Shown: positions 10,851 to 22,884 of the stretch, one piece after another | Numbering within the stretch: the first letter of the stretch is position 1 | Layout: each line of letters begins with the position of its first letter | Assembly (NCBI GenBank): GCA_028641055.1 | Contig: CM054059.1 | Coordinates: 112,542,263-112,606,262, forward strand | Source: Alopecurus myosuroides | Lineage: Eukaryota; Streptophyta; Magnoliopsida; Poales; Poaceae | Length of the DNA stretch: 64,000 bases | Direction: 5' to 3' | Position numbers and translations under genes: made by a program | The notes under the pieces: model-generated | What the model saw: only the letters and a program-made list of their open reading frames with translations | Databases searched by the model: none | What the model was told of the DNA's origin: nothing

Positions 10851-13274
10851 TGTGGGGACCCTAGACTAGCAGTCCGAGACCTCCATTAAGCATACATTCA
10901 CAATCCCATGATCAGTTAGTCGTGAACAATATACTCGAGTTGGCATTGCAGATTACAACATCCGCTACACGAATAAACGTCTTACACAACTGGTCACTTG
11001 GCTCAGTTGAAAAACAACTGCCACTCAGGGCAGGAAAGCACACTAAACATCAGAAGTCTCTTCAAAACACACTCGTGGTAAACCCAAGTCATGCCTTGAC
11101 TACCTACATGCTAATTAATCGGAGACGTTCCTAGTTCGCATAGCCGTCAGCGACACCATGTTCTTCAGGTTCTCCGGGTTTCTCCTCAAAGTCTGGCTAA
11201 GACAATAGCCAGGGACAAAACCAATATGAGTACATTGGATTGTACTCGCAAGACACCCCAAATAAAAACTAATCATGCAAGTATGCACATATATATATAT
11301 ATATAGGTGGTAGGAAGAATGTAATTAGGGTTCAACTAGCCATGATGAATTTAAGACTCATCATAGTTGCACAAGTTTTAGTTTTCCTTGTTGAAGAACA
11401 TACTTCAAAACATATTTAATTTCTCTTGTAGATAGAGCATGCCCACAAGGTTTTGATAAAGCACTCTAGATAAAAAAAAGTTTTATTTGAAAAACTTCTT
11501 AGAAGATCACATCTTCAAGATCATAATTTTCCAGTACCTCAAAGGTACAATCATTCCCTTTCCAAGTACCCCCCAGGTACAATTCCAAAACACTTTTCAA
11601 GGTTTTTGAAAACAGTGACACAATGCTAGCTACATGGCCATTTAACTGTCCATATCCGAGGACGCGGCTATTCTGAATAGTTTTACTCTACAGAGGTGTA
11701 CACAATCCACAAGATCCAGCACATCCGCCATGAACAACCACGGACTGTCCAAGACAGTATGCAAAACATGAGATAACTAGTCCTAACTATCCGCTATGCA
11801 AGTTCTAGTAAATTGCTATCTCTTCAATTGGGTTTGTTCTCCTCGGCACCGACTGAGTTAGCCGTGTCTATCCGGTTTCCCCTGACAACACACCGCCATG
11901 ACAGGAGACCCAACTGTTGCAACTGGTGGTGAACTTAATCCCACACTCTGAATGTCCCATGCTTCCCTTTCTGGCGACAATTCGGTTCGGGAGACTCTAA
12001 CCCCTATAACACATTGAGGTAGACACGGACTAACACCGACAAGCTTTTAGCTAGATCCCGTTCCCATATTGGGGTAATGTGGCAGCACGGCTTGGTTACC
12101 GGCGAAGACTAGGTTACGTGTCATTTTTGGAAAACAAGTCGAAAAACATTTCCTCCTTCACAAACCTCCCTCGGACAAGGTCCCCCCTTTCCTCGGGGTT
12201 TTTCCAAAGCTTTTGTTTTCTAAAAACACCAAGTTTAAAAATGTACACTAAGGGACTTAGGTTAAGTAAATGATAATACCAAAATGTCTAAGGGCTTGGT
12301 AACACCAAGATTACATAGTGGATATAGCATATTGGATGCATAAAAAGGTAGTGGTATAGTCCACTTAAGAAAATAGTTTTTGAATGAACTTTTGTAAAAC
12401 TCCAGAAGTATAACATGCATGATAGATAATGATAAGTAATAAACGAGCAAGAATTTAGAGTGGCTTGCCTTGGCACTGGTCTTGGTCTTGCTCTTGAAAT
12501 AAACAAGAGTTGCAATAATAACCTCTCCGGGAAACAATACCGTCTTTGTTATCTAACGTCGTAAAATGAAAACGAAAACACCCAATCGAAACCAAACAAA
12601 GGAAAGAACTTGGTAACAAAGTAAACATACAAAAATCATTTCGTCAAACAAGTACACTCACAAACAATATTACTAGGGTACACACCAACAAGCAAAACAT
12701 GCACAGACAATACACATGAATATCACTAGAATTGATGTTATGGATCCTCTACCAAAATGGCATGAGTCCAGTGGGTGTGCCACTCTCATATCATGCACAA
12801 ATAAGGTTAAATGACTCTTTGATCATTCACGAGGATGAATAAAATAACAAGAAAACAACTAGAAACAACTACACATGCATAGGAAAAAGTAACAAGCAAT
12901 ACTACAAGCCCATAGTAACACATGTTTTTATAAACATGGAGAAATAATATAACTAGTGTCTAAGAAGCCTAATAACAGAGACATATCTATACTAAACATA
13001 TCATGGCATCATTCAATGCATCAAAATAATCATGGAGCAAAACAACCACTAAAACTAGATATGAAAAATGACTATTTAGACACGTATACAAGCATAACCA
13101 TAATAGAACATGAAACAAGAACTATTATAACATGATAGATATATAAGATAACATCCATAGAACAGATAAAACAACACCTATACATGATAGTAATATCAAA
13201 TTAGAAATCTAAGCAATGCACAAATAGTTAAGCATACACATAACAATTATGGCAAAAAAACATCTAAAACAAGC

Positions 13275-13452
13275 CATGGGCAGACCCAGGTACACATGAG
13301 TGGGGGCCTATGCCCCCACTCAAATTTTTGGCTTCCGCTTGTATTTGTTCATATTTGATATAAAAAATATTAATTTTTTATAAATTTTCACAAGGAATGC
13401 CCCCAGTCAACTATTATGCCGTCTCTCATAATTATTTTTGGGTCCAGCCCTG
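13275..13452. mobile_element. hAT-type MITE
   Basis: A 178-bp insertion is flanked on both sides by the identical 8-bp AAACAAGC (13267-13274 and 13453-13460). Its ends are imperfect inverted repeats: CATGGGCAGACCCAG on the left and CAGGGCTGGACCCA read inward from the right. An 8-bp TSD with CAGGG-type termini is the signature of hAT elements. There is no coding capacity. It lies within the giant LTR-like insertion and is younger than it. Confidence 0.75.
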
Positions 13453-16400
13453 AAACAAGCAATGCATGCCAAATGATCTAGAGCCAATTCAATCATGAAA
13501 GCAAGTATAATATGCTAAAATAACAATATCTATGCTATGGCAATCAAAACTAAATTAATCACTCAAAATAGTTTGCTCAAATAATAAAATAACAAGAGGA
13601 ACTTCTAATTGCTAGGAAACATTAAATAATAAGACAACTACTAACAAACATGTTTTTTCACACACAAACCCTAACATGATAGTGACACCCTCAAAGCACA
13701 TCTAAAACATGGATTAATACCCTACACATGGTAGGAATCACTTTTATAACAAAAACAATATAACATAATAACTAACCAAGACATAGCAATAATAAGCAGA
13801 AAAGGGATGAACACTAAATAAACCACCAAGGCTATTTGTATCTCCTAAAATCATGAAAACCTATAATTAGGTGCTCCTAGTCACTATAAAACCAACACAA
13901 TTGGATTCACATCAAAATACATCACCAATAAAATTAAATAAATCATAGAATTGCTCTCTAGCCCTAAACAAACATGCATGTCATTTTCACTCAACAACTC
14001 AAGTCAACACAAGGTCAACTGCCACAGATAGGTCAACAAGGGCTACTCAGAAAAATTTAGTTTGCATGTTTTTGAGACATAAAACTCAAGTTATTAATTA
14101 AATGGTGTAAATGAGTAGTTCTGGTATTTATTTTAGTTCTCCTAAAGTACACCACAAAACCTAGATATACAAGTAGGATATGGTTAACAAAATGTATCTC
14201 TATAACTGTGATTTTTGGTTTGGCAAGTTTTACTTATTTACATTTTCATTTCGATTAAAAGTGAAGCATCAGAAATGGATCTGCAGGGAAATAAATAAAC
14301 AACCCGCAGAAAAAGGTAAAAGGGCCGGATCTGCTTCGGGCGAGAGCGAAGAGGCCGGATCTGCGATTGGGCCAGCCTGCTAGGTTTTCCCACTGGTGAA
14401 GACAAATCAAAAAGCCGGCAGTCGGCCACGACTGGACCATCCGCCAAAGAGGCCCTAGGTGAAGAGTTATCTTGCCGTTGGATGGGGATCCGACAGTTGA
14501 GATTTGACGGCGTCGTTTTGCGCCAACGGTGTCCGCCCGTCCTTGCTCAGATGGCTGGAGACCTCGACGCCGGTGGTCTTAGGGGGTTCCAGCAAGCGTG
14601 ACCAGCACCAGGAGGTCCAGGGAGACAATTCAGAGCCGATACTCCGATTGGATCTTGATGGGAACGGCCGGAGCGGGGTGGTTGCCAAGGATCCGCGGCA
14701 GCGAAAGAAGGTCGTGGTCGATGGTGCCCCGGCAGGGAGTGGAAGTAGAAATCAAGCGGGGCACGAACTTCTAGAGCAACCTAGCAAGGTAGGGGAAGAG
14801 AGGAGAGGGGCGGAAACAACCTGTGCTCACGGCACGACGAGGAGTTTGTCTGCGAAGACTCTGGTTTGATTCTGGCGATTTGACGAGCAAGGCAGAAGGC
14901 TTTTGATGCTTAAGATCGACTAGGGAGGAGGTAAGGTGCTGCGGCCAGGTAGATAGTAAAGAGCTGGGCGCCCCGCGTTCATGGCGGCCATGGTGACTCA
15001 GCCAAGCCGGCCAGAGGGGATTTATTTGGGTGGAGTGTTGTGAGGGGGGTGTGGCATGGTGAGGGCAGCCCAAAAGTGAGAGGAGAAGGTAGGACATGCG
15101 CGGGGGCATCGGCAATAAATGGCATCTATCCAGCGCCCTTAGGTGTTTGTCAAGGAGAAGGAGAGGAATGAGAGAGAGTGAGGGCAAGGGAGTGCACGAG
15201 TGTGCTTGTGGAGTGCTCGTGAGGCTAGTTGAAAAAGAGAGGGAGCGAGGCGTGGGGAGTGAGGGAGAGCTTGACGTCCACCTGTGATGTTCATTGGCTC
15301 TTTGTTGTTAGAGGAGGTGTGGAGGAGAAGGGAGGGTTTTTTGGGGAGAGAGATCATGTCCAGGGGGTTGAGTAAGAAGTTTTGTATCTCCCAGAGTAGG
15401 AGATAGGTAGAGAGAGTCCAATTATTGTCCAGGACAAGGGTGAACTCACTAGTGACCAGATATACCAGTGAGGGTTTTTACTTGTTTTCACAAATATTTT
15501 GAAAAGAACATATGTGAAAGATCATGTCCAATGGATAGAGAATCAAAAATGTAATCTAGGTATGGTGGCCTCAAGAGTTTTGGAAAATATTTGTTTCACA
15601 TAATTTTGGAATTTCAAAAAGGGCAGAAACTGTTTTTAAACGTTTTCTCCAAAATTTTCATCACAACAAGAGAATGTTTTTTCGTAAAATAGTCCCACAT
15701 CACCATAGGCATGTTTGGTAAATTTTCCAAGATTTTTGGAAATACTTTTCTTCACAAAATATTTAAAAGTCCATTTCTGGCCTTTTGGAAAAATGGAAAA
15801 TATTAAATAGTAAAATGTTTTTAAAGCAAATATTTTTGAGTTTGGATGAGATAATATATAATGTAGGTATCAAAAGTTATTTTTTAATAAACAACCCGTT
15901 TGAAAATTTTTGAGGCACCAAGTGGAAAAAGGGTGAAAACAGGGGTTTATTTACTAGGCCAAAAACAATGAGAGATGAATAATTAAATGGTCATTGAAAA
16001 TAAAAATGGACCACATGGAGGTAATATATAAGTCATGTAGATGGAAAGTGTATGTTGATGGGGCTTGAAAACAATAAGGAGGGATTTTGAGTAACATGGA
16101 CAAAGTGCTTCAAGATAATACAGATATGATCATTATTTTGGGGATGCCTTCTAAAGGACTTTGAAATAAGATACCAAAGTGTTTCAATATCGAAATTAAC
16201 AACTTGGATGGATATTATAGATATTAAACATGAGATCCATGTAGGTGCATTGATGAATATATCAAGATTTGACATAGAGGCATGTCTCAAAAGTTGGAAG
16301 TTTTTAAAGAAAACAAAAGCTGAGATGGACATAAAAAGGAATATGATATTGATGCTTGGTCTTGTTATTACTAGGTTTTATTCACTTAAAAAAATAGATG

Positions 16401-16725
16401 TTCATCAAAAAAACATAAATAAATACTTCAAGGCAAGCACAAGATAAGATCACACAAAACAGGTAATAACAATCACTCAAGCAAAAAGGGTTATTTAATT
16501 TAATTGCGAGGTGTTTTCTCAAGTGTTAGATAAAGGTAGTGATCAAGACATTACACGACAAGAGGATTTTGTAAAGAGGTTCAGCTCAAATCTTGTTATT
16601 TCAAAAAGAATATAATCGAAGAAAAACACATGGGTAATATAGTCCCCACTTATAGTTTTTGCAAAAAGAGAAAATGAGATGGGTTTTTTTTGGAATACTT
16701 GCAAAATATCTTGGTTGAAAACAGG

Positions 16726-18352
16726 TGATGCGTGTGAATACACGTTCGTTGGGAGAGCCCAAGAAGAAGGTATGATGAGCAGAGCAGCAGTTTTCCCTCA
16801 TTAAGAAACCAAGGTTTAATCGAGCAGTAGGAGGAAGGAGTGACTTCAGAAGGTTGAAGCAGCAAAGATGGACGGGCGCACTACCGGTTAAGAAGCAACG
16901 TGGAACCTAACACAATCAAATCACTTTGCCCCAACAAAGAAGTGAGGTTTTCAATCTCACCGGTTTTGCTGAACACAAAGAGGTTAAATGTATGGTCTGG
17001 GAAACAGTATGAAAACAGTAGGAAAATAGTAGCATCAGTATGAGAGGAGTATGAAAGCAGTAGATGATTTATCAGTATGAGGAAAACAGGACCCGGGACC
17101 TAGTTCACTAGTGGTGTCTCTCCGTAAAAGATAAATAACATGTTTGGTGAACAAATTACAGCTGGGAAATTGACACAAATGAAGGTGACACCGTAGTGCA
17201 TATGCAAGACATAAAGATTGCTATGTGATTCATGCTGGCATTACAACAAGATACATAGACCGTTATCCAACTGCATCTATGACTAATAATCCACCCTATG
17301 AATATCATCCGAACAAACATTTGGTATTAAGTTGCAAGCAACAGATAATTGCAGTAAGCAAAGTGTGTAATGTAAACAATACAATCATCCTTAGAAAAAG
17401 CATTGTTGTTTTCTCCCTAATGGAAACAAGACATCCTCCATCTGTCACGTTTCTATCACTCGAGCAGAGATGCAAAGGAGGCATGAACCTACTATCGAGC
17501 ATAAATACTTTGGATTTACTAGAATCTACTTGGCTAGAGCAACTAGTAATAACAGAGAGCATGCAAGATCATAAATAACATATGCATTAAGATAACATGA
17601 TAGATTGTAAGATAACATGATAGATTGATAATCAAAAGACATAGCATTCAACATTCATCAGATCCCAGCAAACACAACATGTAGCATTACATAAAGATGA
17701 TCTTGATCATGTTAGGAAATTCACAAGATCTAAACATGAGGTACAAAGTGGAGAGAACAACCATCTAGCTACTGCTATGGACCTGTAGTCCAGGGATGAA
17801 CTACTCACGCATCACTTCGGAGGAGGGCATGGTGGTGTAGACCCCTCCGGTGATGTATTTCCCTCCCGCCAGGGGAGCTCCAGAACCCTCCTGATCTCGG
17901 GATGAAGATGACGGCGGCCTTGGGTGTTTTTCAGGGAAAAGTGGGATCTCTTTAGGGTTTACGCATCGGGGAGGAATAAATAGGCGAAAGGGCGGAGGCG
18001 GTGGATTCCTGGGGGGGGGGGGGGCAGACCACCCCATGGGGCGGCCAAGGGGGGACCGCACCACCCTATGGTGTGTGCCCCATGAGGCCCCCCTCCGGGT
18101 CTCTTTTGGGATTCCGTGGAACCTCCGGGATTTCTAAGAACTCCGGACTTCGAACTTTTCAATTCTGAGAATATTTCCAGAACAACTTTTCTGAAACTAA
18201 AAACATCACAAAGGAACTGACTCTATGGCATCTTGTCAATAGGTTAGTCCGGAAATCGATAAAAATGACATAAAGTGTATATCAAACATGTGGGAAATTA
18301 CATGAAAACAACATGGAACATCACAAATTAGGGATACGTTTATGACGTATCA
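16726..18352 (-). mobile_element. Solo LTR, Sabrina/WHAM-type Gypsy
   Basis: A 1627-bp block begins TGATACGTCATAAACG on the minus strand (from 18352) and ends ACACGCATCA (at 16726). Identical 5-bp duplications ACAGG flank it (16721-16725 and 18353-18357). A complete LTR with a perfect TSD and no internal domain is a solo LTR, formed by recombination between the two LTRs of a full element. It is homologous to the inverted fragment at 6611-7970. A run of 13 G near 18009-18021 lies in its leader-like GC-rich part. Confidence 0.88.
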
Positions 18353-18734
18353 ACAGGTAGGGGAGATTACCTCCAAAATACTTTTCATATAGTTTTGGAA
18401 AATACCTTTTGTTTTCTGAAGACTTAGCTGTTGAGTTTCTTCTAAAATCAAAACATTTTTAAAAAATGTTTTTTGTCAAAAGAGGGTGATAGATGAAGGG
18501 GATAAGGTTTCTTGCCATGACTTGATCACAGTGGTTAAGTTTTAGGAAAATTGTGATAATTGGTTTTAATGTTAGTTGTTAACAAACTCAAACACAAACA
18601 CAAGCAACAAGCAAATATAAAAGTAACACAAGCATTAGTCAAACATATCAAAAAGTTTTTGTTGGCCCTGATTTTTGGGTTATTGAAAATAAGTTTTTCC
18701 TGTCCTCCAAAAATTAGGATGTTACAATAGATAG

Positions 18735-20280
18735 GTGTAATCGGACGACCATGGCAGGTCTCTCCCTCTACACAAGGTAAAGCATAGCCGTCCGCCACCT
18801 TGATGGATACGTTCGAGATCGACACATATAGCTCACAACATGTCTTGTCCTTGATTGTATCCACAGCCTCCGTCTGTGCAGCAGCATCAACAATCATATG
18901 TGTAGTATCAATCACCGTTGCAGCGCCAGCCGGGACTTCCGTTGAAGCCACGATGCTCTGGTATTGAGATGGGTCTGCTTAGTCGAATGTAGGGTCTTGC
19001 TCCTCGGAGCGCTGTAAAGTAAGCTCATTAATCTGATGTCGTTGCCGCATAACTGCGGCTTCCAAGAAACCAACCCGTTCTTCGACCTGCGCCTCCTTCC
19101 GTCTCTTTCCTCTCTCTCGGCTTTTATATGGATATAGACAATCTTCCTTCTTAAATCCAAAGCACTACAAATATCGTCCTTTGCCTCGAGTCCAGCCGCC
19201 ATGTTCCGGATTCCCGAGGGCCTTTGATATCTCGTCATTCTCTCGATTCGGCTTGAAATCTCTCACTTGAACCTCTTTGAAGACTTTCGCAAGTGCCAAG
19301 GGGGCCTTTATTTTTTCAGTCATAATAAGGTTCCCTTATGCGTCAAACGTTGCCCTATGCCAAGTAACCAATTTCTTGACCTCCGCGGAAAATCATGTGT
19401 ACCTGGAATGATCCCCTTCTCTCACAGATCTCCCTCAAGTCTGTCAAACTTAGGTACTGCAACTCTGTAGCCACCCTAACCCATTTTATGGTGATACATC
19501 TTCTTCGCTGCATTTGCCGCATTCTTTGCTGACCTTTTCTTACCCTTTTCTGATTGCTTGTATGCCAGAAATGCTAGCTAGTGTTGCTTCTGCTTCTCTA
19601 GCGGCCCCTCGAATTTTGGGACTGTATTTTTCTTTTGATATTCTTTCCATAATATTTTCATGTAAGCATTAAAGCCTCGGCCATCTTCTTAAGAGCCCAG
19701 TGCATGACTGCGGCGTGCATTTCCTATTTTGTCTCCTTGGTATCACATTTTGGTATACTGAAATGGTTCATGACCTTGTCAAAAAGAGCTTGTTTGGACC
19801 GATCTGAGACAAAATAAACTGCAGGACGATCGGGATCGTCTTCGTCCTTTGGTGGCTCATTCCAATCTTCAATACTTATCGGGATGATGTCCCTAACAAT
19901 AACTCCACATTGACTTGTAAACTTAGTTGCAATACTAATGGGCCAAGCAGGTTTGCCGGATCGATAGACTTGCTCGATTACCACATGCTCTTTAGAGCTC
20001 ATCTCTTGAGCCGGGCCTCGTTTCGACCTCTTGGTAGACGACGTCAATGCAGTAGGTTCCATGGCCTTCACTAAGGCTTGTTCATCGCTGCTTTTATCCG
20101 CCTCCACATCCGGTCCTTGCAATTGCTCTTCTTTCTCCATTCCGTGACCTGAATCATTGAAGTACTCCGAGTCGTCGTCTTGACCTCCACCGTCATTGGG
20201 TCCAACGGGGAGTGTATTTTCTTCTATTATCGTGAACACCTATTCTTCACCCTCTCTGTCGTCCATAGCTCAACTAATAA
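18735..20280 (-). pseudogene. N-terminal part of the Ptta/En-Spm CACTA ORF (Transposase_24-like)
   Basis: The first exon (19724-20239) is acidic and then carries KRGPAQEMSSKEHVV and SIATKFTSQCGVIVRD..PISIEDW, the usual start of plant Ptta/En-Spm transposon proteins. Further minus-strand pieces encode an ALGNPEHGG-like conserved motif (about 19190-19225), a charged Arg/Glu segment (about 19080-19150) and CCELYVSISN..VADGYALPCVEGETCHGRP (18740-18850). Several stops break the frame. The piece stops at 18727 where the large LTR-like insertion begins, and continues at 10850. Confidence 0.65.
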
Positions 20281-21310
20281 AAATGGAAGATAAAATACTT
20301 TAGTAAGTCAAATATTTGAAGAAGTCAATCACTTCAATATTTCAATAAATTCAAATGAAATCAAGTTTCACATATGTCAAATTACCACTAAGTACTAAAA
20401 AACACCGTCAAACTACTAATATTTGCTAAGTCCCATTAGTACTAATAATTCTAATTACTAATATTTGATAAGTCCCATTACTACTACTAATTCTAATAAA
20501 ACTAATATTAACTACTGATTCTAATAAATACTAAGTACTAATTCTAATAAATACTAAGTCAGTCACTTAAATATTTTAATAAACTAATAATTCTAATTAC
20601 TAATATTCCTAAGCCAAACAATTGACTAAGTAAAAAAATGTAAAATGTTAACTAAGTAAAAACTACTAATTCGAATAAATACTAAGTACTAATATTAATT
20701 CTTGATATTACTAAGTACTAAGTACTAATATTAACTACTAATATTAGTAGAATTTATTTACACTCACTTTTATGTCTCTGTAAAAATTGGGCCTTGTTGT
20801 CTATGGACAGAGGACACAATTATCAAGTCAACACAATTGGTTTCATTCAAAAATACCTTTTAGAATTTGAATTAGAGGCTGATTACTAATTTGACCATTT
20901 TTGAAATAGAAAGTGTGTGCATGATACAACTTTGAGTTTATATGGTTCCAGTGTGTTCTACATGTTCTAAGGAATCCAGAGACTACAATTTTATAGGATT
21001 TGGATTTGTAGAACTCAAACTAGGAATTATTTGGTGTTTTTGAGCTGTTTTGGCAAAATAAATCATTCTCTAGAATTTTCTGCACCTATGCTATATTTTT
21101 TTATAAATGGATACAGAATTTACATAGCTATCCAGTGGTTCAAACCTCATAATTTTTGGACTAATATTTGATTTATATCAATTTTACAAGTTGGCATCAG
21201 GTTCTGGATTTGAATTCCTAATGTTAATTTTTTAATTCACTAACGGTACTAGTATTACTAAGTACTAATATTACAGTACAAATACTAATTACCAATAACA
21301 GTAATTAAAA
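20281..21310. other. AT-rich intronic region of the CACTA element
   Basis: The stretch is dominated by irregular TACTAA/TAATACTAA repeats (20380-20760 and 21230-21350) with unique AT-rich DNA between. No ORF is present. Its position between the GC-rich leader and the first conserved coding exon suggests intron. Confidence 0.45.
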
Positions 21311-21699
21311 TTACTAAGTACTAATACTAATATTACAACTAACTAAATTACCTAAAAAAATTAGGGCTGCGCGCGCGGGGAGGGCCCGACGGTGCCGCTC
21401 ACCTTGAGGAGGCCGGAGGAGGCACGGCTGCGCAGGGCTCAGCGTCAAGGGCTCGGCGGCGAGGAGGCCCGCAGTGAGGGCGCGGTGGCACGGCGGCGAG
21501 GATGGGTACGGCGGCGACGAGGCGCGCGGTGGCGTGGAGGAGCACAACGGCGGGGGGGGGGGGGGGCGCGGAGGTGGCACGGCGGCGGGCAACCTGACGG
21601 TGTGGAGGTGGCCTTCGTCTCGGGTGCCTTCATCTTCTGCGGGTTTACCTCGGGCGGAGCCACCGCCCGAGGTTATATAGGTACCCCCCTCTATTTCCT

Positions 21700-21830
21700 C
21701 GGTTGGTGGCACAAACCGGCGTAAAAGACCTCCTTTTACCTCGGGCCCTTTGTTTCGCGCGCACCACCAACCCTTTTACCCCGGTTGGTGGCACCAACCG
21801 GGGTAAAAGGCCCCTGTTTCAGTTGCACCA
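21700..21830. repeat. CACTA subterminal palindromes
   Basis: Short inverted motifs of the kind ttttaccccggttggtgg...ccaaccggggtaaaa occur here, with a related tcctcggttggtggcac at about 21700. The same motif appears at 34740-34770 beside the TNP2 5' end. Such repeats bind TnpA in En/Spm-type elements (family knowledge). The cluster probably marks the junction of two CACTA elements; no CACTA terminus is preserved. Confidence 0.6.
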
Positions 21831-21839
21831 GCCTGCCGC

Positions 21840-22280
21840 CATTTCTTTTCCTGCCACATTTCAAATACTTTTTTAAATACATTTAAAATGGTTTTGAATT
21901 TGGTGAAACTTTCAATATGAAAAGTATTTAAAATTGCATGAACATTTCAAATACATTTTCTGTTTAAAAAAATAATTATTCTAACTATTTTAACTAGGAA
22001 CAATTTTTGAATTTTCAAACATTTTAAAAAACCTAGTTTATGAATTGTTTTGAATTTGGAGAAACTTTCAATATGAAAAGTGTTAAAAATTGCATAAACA
22101 TTTCACATATATTTTATGTTTAAAAATATAATTATTCTAATTATTTGAACTAGTAACAATTTTTGAATTTTCAAACATTTCTTCCCACTATCTTTCTTCC
22201 CGCCACATTTCTTCCCGCCATATTTCTTCCCGCGCTTTCTCTTCCCACCATATTTCTTCCCGCGCTTTCCACCCCATATA
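21840..22280. promoter_or_regulatory. Duplicated AT-rich segment, 15-bp repeat array and TATA region upstream of the TnpA-like ORF
   Basis: An AT-rich segment with 'ttttgaatttgg.gaaactttcaatatgaaaag' occurs twice (about 21890 and 22055). Six imperfect copies of a TTCTTCCCGCCACAT-like 15-mer follow (22178-22270), then a TATATATATATAT stretch at about 22267-22281. An open frame starts 72 bp further on at 22353. The layout suggests promoter and possible protein-binding repeats, but that function is inferred only. Confidence 0.45.
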
Positions 22281-22352
22281 TATATATATGAAGGCTTGTC
22301 CGGCATTACCATATCACATCTAAACTAATATCTGCAACCTCATCACTCTCCC

Positions 22353-22884
22353 ATGGCTACCACAGTACCAACTCTAACCTACTCGCAGGCGGAGGAGCTT
22401 TGCGCCTCGAACTACCCCTGCACGCCCGGCTACACCGTCCCCACTGGCTGGTACCTGAGCGCTGGAGACGTGCCGGTCCCTCCTGTCCCTCAAGGTATGG
22501 CGGACAGGACGGCCATCACGAACCACTACTACCTCGAGCTCACACTAGAGCATCATCGGGATCCTCGCTGGCATCCCGACTACCTCCCGACTCGGGACAC
22601 CTTCTTCATCAATCGGCGTAAGAGGGCGCTCGCCAGGCACGAGGAGGATGTCCCACCTCCTTTGAACTTCAACGAAGCCGACCGTCGGCTCTGGTGGCGA
22701 GGCCGGACTCTCTAGAGCGTCATGAACTACATCACAACTGGCGATAACTCCCGCATGTGATACCCTCACTTGCAGTCCAGGGATGCTCACCCGCCGAGAT
22801 TCAATCCCATGACAGCAATGATGACGGCGAAGACTTTGACGACTACGAGTACATGTATTACATTCCTAGGCAGGAGTATGACTA
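22353..22884 (+). pseudogene. CACTA TnpA-like ORF (accessory transposon protein), disrupted
   Basis: An ATG at 22353 opens 120 codons rich in Pro, Tyr, Arg and Trp (SAGDVPVPPVPQG, HYYLELTLEHHRDPRW) ending in TAG at 22713-22715. A different frame downstream (to about 22884) encodes an acidic Tyr-rich tail, DDYEYMYYIPRQEYD, which looks like the original C-terminus after a stop and frameshift. The ORF faces the TNP2 gene of the same element, as the ORF at 56652-57677 does in the CACTA element at 51301-58426. Function as a TnpA-type DNA-binding accessory protein is inferred from position. Confidence 0.5.

Larger units (their letters stand above)
10851..18726 (-). mobile_element. Very large LTR-like insertion (giant solo LTR or LARD-type element)
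   Basis: The insertion has TG...CA ends. On the plus strand it begins TGTGGGGACC at 10851 and ends GATGTTACA at 18726, so on the minus strand it starts TGTAACATCC. The flanks are ATAGC on the left and ATAGA on the right, a 4-of-5 TSD. The insertion interrupts a CACTA reading frame that is continuous once it is removed. It is 7876 bp, or about 6.2 kb without the younger solo LTR and MITE inside. It is mostly AT-rich with a GC-rich leader-like block (14.3-15.3 kb). I found no second internal copy of either end and no polyprotein, favouring one giant LTR. ORFs in it are not supported as genes. Confidence 0.55.
9783..21720 (-). mobile_element. CACTA (En/Spm) transposon with Ptta/En-Spm ORF, split by a large insertion and truncated
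   Basis: Minus-strand coding pieces at 18735-20280 and 9789-10850 belong to one plant CACTA ORF interrupted by the 10851-18726 insertion. Upstream (20281-21700) is an AT-rich, TACTAA-rich intron-like stretch and a GC-rich leader with a minus-strand TATATAA motif near 21672. CACTA-type subterminal palindromes (ccccggttggtgg...ccaaccgggg) occur at 21700-21830. No CACTA terminal inverted repeat was found at either end, so the limits are approximate. The left end is lost beyond 9783. Confidence 0.7.

Noticed and set aside
14238..15357. Several 60-140 codon ORFs in the GC-rich block of the giant LTR-like insertion
   Set aside because: No motif, no consistent frame, and located in LTR leader-like DNA.
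6611..18352. Inverted Sabrina-type LTRs as ends of one large composite transposon
   Set aside because: The right copy has its own perfect TSD and the left copy is truncated at both ends by other elements, so they are independent insertions.
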